A stretch of DNA of 15,878 nucleotides from JAYVIQ01 sp043770215. GTDB taxonomy: Bacteria > Bacteroidota > Bacteroidia > Cytophagales > JAAEPT01. The position numbers and the translations under genes are program-made. This document shows, in pieces, positions 1 to 6,543 of the stretch. The notes beneath the pieces are model-generated. The model saw only the letters and a program-made list of their open reading frames with translations. It was not told where the DNA came from and ran no database searches. The DNA is taken from assembly GCA_043770215.1 (NCBI GenBank), contig JAYVIQ010000184.1, positions 1-15,878 on the forward strand, in the 5' to 3' direction. Position 1 is the first letter of the stretch. Every line of letters begins with the position of its first letter.

Positions 1-351
1 ATAGACAAAGGGCTAAATCTTCAAGCCCTATTAGGTATAAATGTTGGTCCTTTTGATTATTTCGGAAATTCACTACAAAATTTGAAATTAGATATTGGAA
101 TACACGAATCTTCATCTGGATTGCCTACTGGATTAATTTTTGATGAACTAAATCAAATTATAAGTATCTATCCAAACCCAAGCAACAATGGCGTTTTCAA
201 TTTATCTCAGCCTGAAGATTGGAAAGTGTTTTCAGTTTTAGGAAAAGAGTTAAAGTCGGGCAATAGCAATCAAATCAATTTATCAGAAAACCAAAAAGGT
301 GTTTACTTGATCAAGTTAAATGAGAAAATAGAACAAGTGGTTGTGGAGTAA
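1..351 (+). CDS. C-terminal part of a T9SS-exported protein (5' end outside window)
   Basis: The frame is open from the first base, so this is the 3' end of a longer gene; the TTG at 82 is not a convincing start. The first 40 or so residues (including INVGPFDYFG) look like the end of a catalytic or beta-helix domain. The last 65 or so residues form a type A T9SS sorting domain: a YPNPSNNGVF entry motif, a middle WKVFSVLGKEL strand and a terminal GVYLIKLNEK strand before a short hydrophobic end. In this family the tail directs passage through the outer membrane and is then cleaved, so the product is secreted or surface-attached. The tail closely resembles that of the next gene at both protein and DNA level, which suggests the two are paralogues or have exchanged tails. 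The catalytic function cannot be judged from this fragment. Confidence 0.85.
   Translation: MDKGLNLQALLGINVGPFDYFGNSLQNLKLDIGIHESSSGLPTGLIFDELNQIISIYPNPSNNGVFNLSQPEDWKVFSVLGKELKSGNSNQINLSENQKGVYLIKLNEKIEQVVVE
294..332 (+). repeat. 39-bp exact direct repeat, copy 1 (T9SS tail coding sequence)
   Basis: This stretch encodes KGVYLIKLNEKIE at the end of the first sorting tail. It is identical base for base to 2286-2324 in the following gene, including all synonymous positions, while the flanking tail sequence has diverged. Confidence 0.9.
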
Positions 352-363
352 ATCACATATATA

Positions 364-408
364 AAAAAAGAAAAGCCAAAATTTAGTATAAGTTTAATTT
401 TCTTTTTT
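364..408 (+). terminator. Weak A/T hairpin ending in a T-run
   Basis: The arm at 364-374 (AAAAAAGAAAA) is complementary to 398-408 (TTTTCTTTTTT), with a 23-base loop, and the right arm doubles as a T-tract. It begins 13 bp after the stop of the first gene. The stem is almost all A-T, so it is a weak candidate terminator and may be chance in AT-rich DNA. Confidence 0.3.
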
Positions 409-462
409 GAAAACTTCTATACAACAGCTTAAAATTGTTAAATATAGTACAGTAGATAATAA

Positions 463-2343
463 ATGATAATCAAAATGAATCGAACATTTAATTTAAGTAT
501 TTGTCTAGTTGTACTATTTGTTACTATGATGCAGTATGGTAATGCTCAGAACATAAAAGAGAGTACACTTTGGGGGCCAAATGGTGTAAATTGGGATCCC
601 GCTGGGAGATTGCCAGATTTTTCTTATGCGGGCTACCGTTCTTCAGCCAAAGCCATTCCAAATGTAAGGCAAGTAGCTTCTTTAGCCTCAACAGGGGCAC
701 TGCCAAACGACAATATAGATGATTCTAGAAAGCTACAAGATTTGATAAATGCACAATCATCTGTTTCAGCAAGTAACCCAGGAGCTATCTTTATTCCCAA
801 AGGAAAATGGGTTATAGACAATCCTATTTTCTTGAATAAGTCTGGACTAGTACTTAGGGGTGAAGTAGATAGATCTGGAAAACCAATTACAGAGTTTTAT
901 TTCCCCAATCCTTCAAACCCTCTTACAGATTACCATATCACAATGGGTAAAGGTAATTTTGCTCTTACTTCATTAGGTACAATTTCGTCAAACACCGCGC
1001 AAGGCAAAAATACTTTCAAAGTAAGATATTCTTCAGCAAATAAATTTAATGTTGGTGATTTTATACAGTTGGTACAAGAAGACGATGCTGCAGAAAGTTT
1101 ATCAAAATATTTACATGGCGACTTAGACGACATAGGTAAAAGTACCAAAGAAATCAGTATTTATCCAAAGTTATTCCGCTGGTATGCTAAAGTTGTAAGT
1201 GTAAATGTAGATGAAGTAACTGTAGATAGGCCTCTACCTGTTAAGGTTCAAACCAGTTGGAAACCTACTGTTTCAAAGTTCAATGTGGCAAACTCAGCTA
1301 CAGAAATGGGTATCGAAAATATTGTCTTTAAATGCAATAATACAGAAAGGTTCGAACATAATTTTTACAAAGGATGGAGGATTTTAACTTTAGATCAAGT
1401 GATAAACTGTTGGGTAGAAAATGTAGAACTTGTAGATTTAGAGTATGGAATAGATATCTCTAACAGTAGTTGCTACAACACCATTAAGGGCGTAGTTATC
1501 AGAGACGAAAAGAGAAATATACCTATACCAAACCTCACAGGCTTATCAGCACTAGAAATAATTCGTAAACTACAACAAAATGCTGGTGGTGGACATCATC
1601 CTATTCAAATAGGGACATTTGGATGCTACAATTTGATAGAAAATTTCGATTTCAAAGATATTTACTGGCACGAACTATCTGTAGAGGGAGCTACAGCATT
1701 TAATGTGTTTAGAAATGGAAAAGGGATTGCAATAGCCTTTGACAACCACAGACAAATACCTTTTGCAAATCTTTGGACAAATATAGATTTGGGTAGACCA
1801 GAAAGATTGTGGTGGAATTCTGGGTCTAACCAAATAGGAGTAGCCGGCCGAGAAAGAGGACCTAATGCAGGTTTTAGAACTACATATTGGAACATAAGCT
1901 ATGAAAGTGTAAAGCCAGGAACCAAAGTTCCAGTTGCTTCCACAGATGGTTTTGCTTACCTAAACTACATAGGAGTAGTGGACGCAAGAAAAAATAGTTT
2001 GCCTATTGCAAAAGTAAATTCGCAGTTGGTAGAAATATCAGGGGTAAATGAGAAGGTGGCCCAACCGGATCTTTTTCAGGCGCAACTAGACCGAAGAAGA
2101 GGAAATATACCAACAGAAATTGAAGAAGTAGTTTTAGAAGATCCTGAAACAATAACAATATTTCCAAACCTAAGTAGCGATGGTAAATTTACTTTATCCA
2201 AAGAATGTGATTGGAAAGTGATATCACAAAAGGGAAGTGATTTAAAATCTGGTAAAGGAAACCAAATAAACATCTCCGAGTATCCAAAAGGTGTTTACTT
2301 GATCAAGTTAAATGAGAAAATAGAGCGTGTGGTCCTAGAATAA
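463..2343 (+). CDS. Secreted right-handed beta-helix (pectate-lyase-like) protein with T9SS sorting tail
   Basis: Predicted exported protein of 626 residues. The start is either the ATG at 463 or the in-frame ATG at 475; the second gives a classic signal peptide (MNRTFNLS, hydrophobic core, cleavage near GNAQ). The mature N-terminus has a LWGPNGVNWDPAGRLPDFSYAG-type segment seen in Bacteroidota polysaccharide lyase-like proteins. It is followed by an IDDSRKLQDLIN...GAIFIPKGKWVID segment that matches the start of a Pectate_lyase_3-type beta-helix. The middle holds Asn- and Gly-rich strands, a GGGHHPIQIGTFGC region near residue 374 and a GPNAGFRTTYWNI strand. Residues from about 553 to the end form a T9SS type A sorting domain, with FPNLSSDGKF in place of the usual YPNPxxG. 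The likely role is binding or cleaving an extracellular polysaccharide, but no catalytic residues or substrate can be assigned with confidence. It may also act as an adhesin-like beta-helix. Confidence 0.85.
   Translation: MIIKMNRTFNLSICLVVLFVTMMQYGNAQNIKESTLWGPNGVNWDPAGRLPDFSYAGYRSSAKAIPNVRQVASLASTGALPNDNIDDSRKLQDLINAQSSVSASNPGAIFIPKGKWVIDNPIFLNKSGLVLRGEVDRSGKPITEFYFPNPSNPLTDYHITMGKGNFALTSLGTISSNTAQGKNTFKVRYSSANKFNVGDFIQLVQEDDAAESLSKYLHGDLDDIGKSTKEISIYPKLFRWYAKVVSVNVDEVTVDRPLPVKVQTSWKPTVSKFNVANSATEMGIENIVFKCNNTERFEHNFYKGWRILTLDQVINCWVENVELVDLEYGIDISNSSCYNTIKGVVIRDEKRNIPIPNLTGLSALEIIRKLQQNAGGGHHPIQIGTFGCYNLIENFDFKDIYWHELSVEGATAFNVFRNGKGIAIAFDNHRQIPFANLWTNIDLGRPERLWWNSGSNQIGVAGRERGPNAGFRTTYWNISYESVKPGTKVPVASTDGFAYLNYIGVVDARKNSLPIAKVNSQLVEISGVNEKVAQPDLFQAQLDRRRGNIPTEIEEVVLEDPETITIFPNLSSDGKFTLSKECDWKVISQKGSDLKSGKGNQINISEYPKGVYLIKLNEKIERVVLE
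2286..2324 (+). repeat. 39-bp exact direct repeat, copy 2 (T9SS tail coding sequence)
   Basis: This is identical to 294-332 and lies in the same frame and at the same place in the sorting domain, a few codons before the stop. See the finding on tail exchange. Confidence 0.9.
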
Positions 2344-2365
2344 ATTTTTTCTTTTCATTCTTTAA

Positions 2366-2374
2366 TTAAAATTT
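2366..2374. repeat. Left target-site duplication of the MITE
   Basis: The sequence TTAAAATTT directly abuts the left terminal inverted repeat at 2375 and recurs exactly at 2546-2554 against the right terminus. The motif is A/T only, so chance is possible, but the match sits exactly at both element ends. Confidence 0.75.
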
Positions 2375-2399
2375 GTGAATATCCGTAATTGTACCAATA
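2375..2399 (+). repeat. Left terminal inverted repeat of the MITE
   Basis: This 25-bp end starts GTGAATATCCG and contains TACCA at offset 18. It pairs with 2521-2545 at 21 of 25 positions. Confidence 0.85.
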
Positions 2400-2520
2400 G
2401 AGGAATTGAGTAGTGATTTTGGACGAAACCCTATCGGGTCAGGCTCTACGCTCTCGCTTTTTTTGCTGAAAAAGTAAAAAAGAGCTCCGCTTCGATCCTT
2501 TTCGCAAAAAAAATAATAGG

Positions 2521-2545
2521 TACTGGTATCATTGCGGATATTCAC
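2521..2545 (-). repeat. Right terminal inverted repeat of the MITE
   Basis: Read on the minus strand it starts GTGAATATCCGC and contains TACCAGTA, matching the left end. It ends exactly where the second TTAAAATTT begins. Confidence 0.85.
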
Positions 2546-2554
2546 TTAAAATTT
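2546..2554. repeat. Right target-site duplication of the MITE
   Basis: TTAAAATTT, identical to 2366-2374, immediately follows the right terminal inverted repeat. Confidence 0.75.
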
Positions 2555-2568
2555 AATTTTTATTAAGA

Positions 2569-2600
2569 TTGATTTTTATTCAATTTTTACACTATATTTA
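2569..2600 (+). promoter_or_regulatory. Candidate Bacteroidota-type promoter for the small exported protein
   Basis: A TTG (-33 type) at 2569-2571 is followed after 21 bp by TATATTTA at 2593-2600. The second box differs at one base from the TAnnTTTG -7 consensus known for Bacteroidota. It lies 36 bp before the ATG at 2637 and only 15 bp after the MITE's right target duplication. It is inferred from consensus only. Confidence 0.4.
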
Positions 2601-2636
2601 GTAAAAAAGGTGGTTTAATTAAAAAGAGTATTAATT

Positions 2637-2972
2637 ATGAAAAATTTTCTAAATTTATTATCAACAGCTCTTTTACTGTCTGTTTTAACTATTAATTCAT
2701 GGTCAACCATTTTTTATGACCAAGCTAAAAACATGGTTAATTTTGAAAAATCCAAGCCCATATATGAGATAGACATAGAAAAGAAAAAAATCTTTTTTAT
2801 AGATGTGGATGGGTCTTATATGATAGATAATGATCATATAGATGTGGTTATGGAAGGGGAGATAACTAAAAAAAATGAAGAGGTAGATATATCTAAATTA
2901 CCTAAAGGGAAATATGTTTTAGAAATTACTCACAAAGGATTTATTTTTGTTGATGAAATAATCATAAAATGA
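2637..2972 (+). CDS. Small exported protein of unknown function
   Basis: This encodes 111 residues. Residues 1 to about 23 form a signal peptide (MKNFLNLLS, then a hydrophobic run ending near NSWS). The mature part of about 85 residues is rich in beta-prone and charged residues. It ends DISKLPKGKYVLEITHKG followed by FIFVDEIIIK. That ending resembles the last strands of T9SS sorting tails and of small Bacteroidota exported Ig-like domains such as DUF3244, so the whole mature protein may be one small beta-sandwich. I do not recognise a specific family. The gene stands alone between the MITE and a convergent gene, with its own candidate promoter and a candidate terminator about 33 bp downstream. 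Confidence 0.7.
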   Translation: MKNFLNLLSTALLLSVLTINSWSTIFYDQAKNMVNFEKSKPIYEIDIEKKKIFFIDVDGSYMIDNDHIDVVMEGEITKKNEEVDISKLPKGKYVLEITHKGFIFVDEIIIK

Positions 2973-3005
2973 TATTTTTGTAATTTTTTTAGTTTTGTAC
3001 TATAC

Positions 3006-3034
3006 AACCAATACTTTTGTTGTAATTGGTTTTA
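3006..3034 (+). terminator. Candidate terminator of the small exported protein gene
   Basis: AACCAAT at 3006-3012 is exactly complementary to ATTGGTT at 3025-3031, with a 12-base loop, and a run of T follows (3030-3033). It lies 33 bp after the stop at 2972. The stem is short, so the call is tentative. Confidence 0.45.
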
Positions 3035-3040
3035 AAATAG

Positions 3041-3075
3041 CTCAAAAGGAAGTATTAGACAACTTCCTTTTTGAG
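3041..3075. terminator. Hairpin spanning the stop codon of the glutamate-synthase-like gene
   Basis: CTCAAAAGGAAGT at 3041-3053 pairs with 3062-3075, which carries one extra T, across an 8-base loop containing the minus-strand stop codon (3055-3057). There is only a weak T-tract on the minus-strand side (CTATTTTAAAA). It may end minus-strand transcription or stabilise the 3' end, and with 3006-3034 it separates two converging genes. Confidence 0.4.
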
Positions 3076-4596
3076 TAAACTTCCTTTTTGAACAGAGGGG
3101 TAAATTTCTTCGTAAGTTTTTGTCAGAGATGAGCTAACTCTTTTAAAAATAAGTTCTCTAGTGATGTCCTCTCTTTTTGATATTCCAGAAGCTGCCAATA
3201 AATCTAAAAAGCTATGTACCGTCTTGGTTTGGTAGTTTGCTGTGCGTTGAGCTTTGTCTTCTACATCTAAACCTTTCATCAATCCTTTATCTTGAGTAGC
3301 TACACCTACTGGGCAAGTGTTTTTATTGCACTCCAATGCTTGTATACACCCAATTGCAAGCATCATAGCTCTAGCGCTGCTGCATATATCAGCTCCTAAT
3401 GATAGGGCTCTAATCATATCAAAACCTGTGATTATTTTACCAGAAGCAATTAGTTTTATATCATCTTTAATATCAAAGCCCACAAGTGTATTGTATGCAA
3501 ATGTAAGTCCATCATACAAAGGCAGACCCAAGGAGTTTGAAAACTCTACAGGAGCTGCTCCAGTGCCTCCCTCGCCACCATCTATGGTTATAAAATCAGG
3601 TTTTATTCCTGTATCTATCATCGCTTGGCATATATCTATGAATTCATCTTTTTTGCCAATACACAACTTAAATCCTATGGGTTTGCCGCCAGACAATTCT
3701 CTAAGTTTTTGTATAAAATGCATCATACCATGCCCGTCTTTAAATGCTGTGTGAAAAGGAGGGGATAGAACATCTTTAAATGGCTCTACATTCCTTATCT
3801 TAGCTATCTCCAATGTGTTTTTCTTAGCTGGTAAAATACCTCCATGACCAGGTTTTGCGCCTTGTGATAATTTTAGTTCTATCATTTTTACAGAAGGGAT
3901 TAGTGCATTCTCTACAAAGTTTTCTGCGCTGAAACCTCCTTCCTTAGATCTACAACCAAAATATCCTGTGCCTATTTGCCAAATTAGATCTCCATCATTT
4001 TCTAAATGGTAAGGGCTTATTCCGCCTTCTCCAGTATTTTGGGCAAAACCACCTATTTTAGCACCTTTATTTAATGCTAAAACAGCATTTTCGCTCAATG
4101 ATCCAAAACTCATGGCAGATACATTTAATACGCTTGCAGAGTAAGGAGTTTTACAGTCTTTACCGCCAACCAAAACTCTATCCAAACCTTTAATTTCGCT
4201 CGCATTTTTTGCATAGATAGAGTGGGCCATCCACTCATACCCTGGTTGGTATACATCTAGTTGTGTACCAAATGGAGTAGAATCAGTTACGTTTTTTGCT
4301 CTTTGGTAAATCAATGATCTGTTGTTTCTGTTTATAGGTCTGCCTTCTGTATCAGTTTCTACAAAATATTGCATTATTTCTGGCCTAAATTTTTCAAGCA
4401 AATACCTAAGATTACCCACCACAGGAAAATTCCTTTTTATAGATTGCTTTTTTTGATTTATGTCTAAATATCCTAAAACAATCAAAGGTAAAACAATCAC
4501 AAAAAGCCATAAAACACCTGGTTTTAAGAATGATAATGCAATTATGAAAATTGGTGCTAATATAGATAATCTGATAAAATGGCTTCTTACATTCAT
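3055..4596 (-). CDS. Membrane-anchored FMN/Fe-S glutamate synthase domain protein (GltB-like, no amidotransferase domain)
   Basis: The 513-residue product has an N-terminal hydrophobic hairpin (about residues 8-45, two membrane segments) followed by a GltS central/FMN-binding domain. Recognisable parts are SAMSFGSLSENAVLALNKGA, the NTGEGG loop, QGAKPGHGGILP, IDGGEGGTGAAP and SGKIITG, all typical of the FMN barrel of glutamate synthase. Cysteines 417, 423 and 428 have the Cx5Cx4C spacing of the 3Fe-4S ligands of GltB. The glutaminase domain and the long beta-helix domain of full-length GltB are absent, so ammonia is not obtained from glutamine by this protein itself. Such stand-alone proteins are common in Bacteroidota and Bacilli (YerD-like), but their physiological substrate is not settled. 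It lies 62 bp downstream of the ABC-F gene with no clear terminator between, so co-transcription is possible. Confidence 0.9.
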   Translation of the reverse strand: MNVRSHFIRLSILAPIFIIALSFLKPGVLWLFVIVLPLIVLGYLDINQKKQSIKRNFPVVGNLRYLLEKFRPEIMQYFVETDTEGRPINRNNRSLIYQRAKNVTDSTPFGTQLDVYQPGYEWMAHSIYAKNASEIKGLDRVLVGGKDCKTPYSASVLNVSAMSFGSLSENAVLALNKGAKIGGFAQNTGEGGISPYHLENDGDLIWQIGTGYFGCRSKEGGFSAENFVENALIPSVKMIELKLSQGAKPGHGGILPAKKNTLEIAKIRNVEPFKDVLSPPFHTAFKDGHGMMHFIQKLRELSGGKPIGFKLCIGKKDEFIDICQAMIDTGIKPDFITIDGGEGGTGAAPVEFSNSLGLPLYDGLTFAYNTLVGFDIKDDIKLIASGKIITGFDMIRALSLGADICSSARAMMLAIGCIQALECNKNTCPVGVATQDKGLMKGLDVEDKAQRTANYQTKTVHSFLDLLAASGISKREDITRELIFKRVSSSLTKTYEEIYPSVQKGSLLKKEVV

Positions 4597-4658
4597 AATT
4601 TTATTCTTTTAAATTTATTTTTTATTTTGTGAGCCTGAGCCTTTTTTTAAATAATGCG

Positions 4659-6296
4659 TTACTTCCTACGTTCTACCTCAGACAAATTTTCTATTTTTTT
4701 GTTTCTTAAAAACCCATTTATATCTTCTAAATGTTCTTTTACTTGCTTATTGCCAAATTCAAAAACTTTTGTTACAAGACCATCTAGAAAATCTCTATCG
4801 TGAGAAACTAATATGATTGTCCCGTCAAAAGCAATTAGCGCTTCTTTAAGAATGTCTTTTGTTTTTATGTCCAAATGATTTGTAGGTTCATCTAAAATAA
4901 GCAGGTTTACTGGCTCTAGTAAGAGTTTAATCATAGCCAAACGTGTTTTTTCTCCACCAGAAAGTACTTTTACTTTTTTCTGAGCAGCTTCGCCACCAAA
5001 CATAAATGCACCTAAAATATCATTTATTTTTTTTCTAATGTCACCAACCGCAATATTGTCTATGGTTTCGTGTATACTTATTTCTTCGTCTAACAATGAG
5101 GCTTGGTTCTGAGCAAAATAACCAATTTGTACATTGCTTGCTTTTTCTAGTTTGCCATTAAAATCTATTTCATCCATAATCATTTTAATCATGGTAGATT
5201 TCCCTTCGCCATTTTTGCCTACAAAAGCAACTTTTTCACCCCGCTCTATACAGAAATTCGCTCCTCCAAAGACTTCATAATCGCCATACGTTTTGCCTGC
5301 ATTCTCAGTGACCACTGGGTAAGATCCTGATCTAGGTGCTGGTGGAAATCTTAAGTTTAGGGATGAAGTGTCTACCTCGTCTACCGCTACAATTTCTAAT
5401 TTCTCTAGCATTTTAACTCTAGATTGTACTTGGTGTGTTTTGGAATAGGTGCCTTTAAAACGTTCAATAAACTCAGTATTGTCTGCAATTATTTTTTGTT
5501 GCTCGTCGAATTGTTTTTGCTGTTGTTCTCTGCGTTCTTTTCTTAATTGAAGGTATTGAGAATAAGGTACTTTGTAGTCGTAAATACGACCCATGGTAAT
5601 TTCTATGGTGCGGTTAGTTATATTGTCTACAAATGCTTTGTCATGTGATATTACAATTACAGCTTTGGCTGTTTTGATTAAAAAATCCTCTAGCCATTGG
5701 ATAGATTCTATATCTAAGTGATTGGTAGGTTCATCCAATAAGATTAAGTCTGGGTTTTGTAATAAAATTTTAGCCAATTCTATTCTCATTCTCCATCCAC
5801 CACTAAACTCTTTGGTAGATCTGGTAAAGTCACTTCTTAAGAAACCCAATCCCAATAAAGCAGTTTCTATTTCCGCATCGAAATTAGAATCTTCTATAGA
5901 ATAGTATTTCTCACTTAGTGAGGATACTTTTTCTATGATTTTCATGTATTCGTCAGATTCATAATCTGTGCGGGTTTCTAGTTCATGATTTAGAAAAGCC
6001 ATTTCTGTTTTCATTTCCAAAACAGCTTTAAAAGCTTTAGAGGTTTCTTCAAAAACAGAGCAGTCATCACTAGTCAATAAATGCTGAGGTAAATAAGCAA
6101 TTACTGCATCAGCTGGAGCAGAAATTTTTCCTCTTGTTGCTTTTCCTTGGCCTGCAATTATTTTTAAAAGGGTAGATTTGCCAGCTCCATTTTTACCCAT
6201 TAAGGCTATGCGGTCATTTTCATTTATATTGAAGGTTACATTGCTAAAAAGTACTGAAGCATTGTGTTCTACTGCTATATTATCTACTGAAATCAT
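4659..6296 (-). CDS. ABC-F family ATPase (ribosome-associated, YheS-like)
   Basis: This is a 545-residue soluble protein with two ABC ATPase domains and no membrane segments. The first domain has a Walker A motif at residues 34-42 (GKNGAGKST), the signature FSGGWRMR and a Walker B LILLDEPTNHLD. The second has GKNGEGKST, LSGGEKTRLAM and LLILDEPTNHLD. The joining linker of about 80 residues is charged and Arg/Gln-rich (QLRKERREQQQKQFDEQQK ... KTHQVQSRVKMLEKLE), as in ABC-F proteins that bind the ribosomal E site and relieve stalled translation. The linker and signature look closest to E. coli YheS rather than EttA or Uup. The family also contains antibiotic-resistance members, but nothing here indicates resistance. 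The start is supported by the ISVDNIAVEHNASVLF N-terminus, typical of the family, and by a -7 box 22 bp upstream. Confidence 0.93.
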   Translation of the reverse strand: MISVDNIAVEHNASVLFSNVTFNINENDRIALMGKNGAGKSTLLKIIAGQGKATRGKISAPADAVIAYLPQHLLTSDDCSVFEETSKAFKAVLEMKTEMAFLNHELETRTDYESDEYMKIIEKVSSLSEKYYSIEDSNFDAEIETALLGLGFLRSDFTRSTKEFSGGWRMRIELAKILLQNPDLILLDEPTNHLDIESIQWLEDFLIKTAKAVIVISHDKAFVDNITNRTIEITMGRIYDYKVPYSQYLQLRKERREQQQKQFDEQQKIIADNTEFIERFKGTYSKTHQVQSRVKMLEKLEIVAVDEVDTSSLNLRFPPAPRSGSYPVVTENAGKTYGDYEVFGGANFCIERGEKVAFVGKNGEGKSTMIKMIMDEIDFNGKLEKASNVQIGYFAQNQASLLDEEISIHETIDNIAVGDIRKKINDILGAFMFGGEAAQKKVKVLSGGEKTRLAMIKLLLEPVNLLILDEPTNHLDIKTKDILKEALIAFDGTIILVSHDRDFLDGLVTKVFEFGNKQVKEHLEDINGFLRNKKIENLSEVERRK

Positions 6297-6317
6297 GCGT
6301 ACTGTTGTTGTCTATTG

Positions 6318-6325
6318 CAAAGATA
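6318..6325 (-). promoter_or_regulatory. -7 promoter box for the ABC-F gene
   Basis: On the minus strand this reads TATCTTTG, a perfect match to the Bacteroidota TAnnTTTG consensus, ending 21 bp before the start codon at 6296. No clear -33 TTG is seen at the usual spacing. It would give a very short leader. Confidence 0.5.
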
Positions 6326-6486
6326 CGCCTATCCATTTTTATTGCCTAGTCTTTAATGATAATTCAAAGTGAAGGATCGGAGTTTGTTGTTATAAGAAGT
6401 GTATTTTTGGGGCTAAAAAAGGATTCATTAAATTTTTAAAAGCTTTTTAGTAAAATAAAAATTACGTTTTTATACTTAATTTTTAT

Positions 6487-6525
6487 AAAAATGGGTTCAA
6501 TTCGTTTAGATTGAACCCATTTTTT
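6487..6525. terminator. Strong bidirectional hairpin terminator
   Basis: A perfect 14-bp stem (6487-6500 AAAAATGGGTTCAA with its complement 6511-6524) encloses a 10-base loop, with A-runs and T-runs at the outer ends, so it can work in either direction. It lies 19 bp beyond the stop of the ArsC-like gene and marks the end of the long minus-strand operon. The remainder of the 247-bp gap between 6296 and 6544 shows only the ABC-F promoter box and AT-rich sequence. Confidence 0.85.
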
Positions 6526-6543
6526 ATTGATTTTAAGTATATT

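Larger units (their letters stand above)
2375..2545. mobile_element. 171-bp non-autonomous MITE-like element, complete copy
   Basis: The element begins and ends with imperfect inverted repeats of 25 bp (2375-2399 and 2521-2545, 21 of 25 positions matching). Both start GTGAATATCCG read inward. It is flanked by a perfect 9-bp duplication, as expected after transposition. It is much more GC-rich in its core than its surroundings and contains no plausible ORF. A reverse-complement copy at 15739-15878 matches 136 of 140 bases without gaps. The core can fold: an outer stem GGA-CGAA/TTCGTCC with a bulged base, a T-rich hairpin (GCTC...GAGC) and a small ACCC-GATA-GGGT hairpin. It lies 31 bp after the stop of the beta-helix gene and just upstream of the next gene's proposed promoter. 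No transposase is in the window, so mobilisation would need one in trans. The IS family is not identified. Confidence 0.85.

Noticed and set aside
82..351. A separate small gene starting with TTG at 82
   Set aside because: The frame is open to the first base and the product is a sorting tail, so this is the end of a longer gene.
2401..2530. A hidden small ORF in the MITE core
   Set aside because: No frame on either strand gives a plausible protein; the composition is dominated by hairpins and homopolymer runs.
3317..3754. Long plus-strand open frame of 145 codons inside the glutamate-synthase-like gene
   Set aside because: It is antisense to a strongly recognisable protein, and its translation is typical shadow sequence with no domain or export signal.
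4620..4650. Tandem GAGCCT repeat with a T-run between the ABC-F and glutamate-synthase-like genes as a terminator
   Set aside because: It has no complementary arm to form a stem, and the T-run is on the wrong side for the minus-strand transcript.
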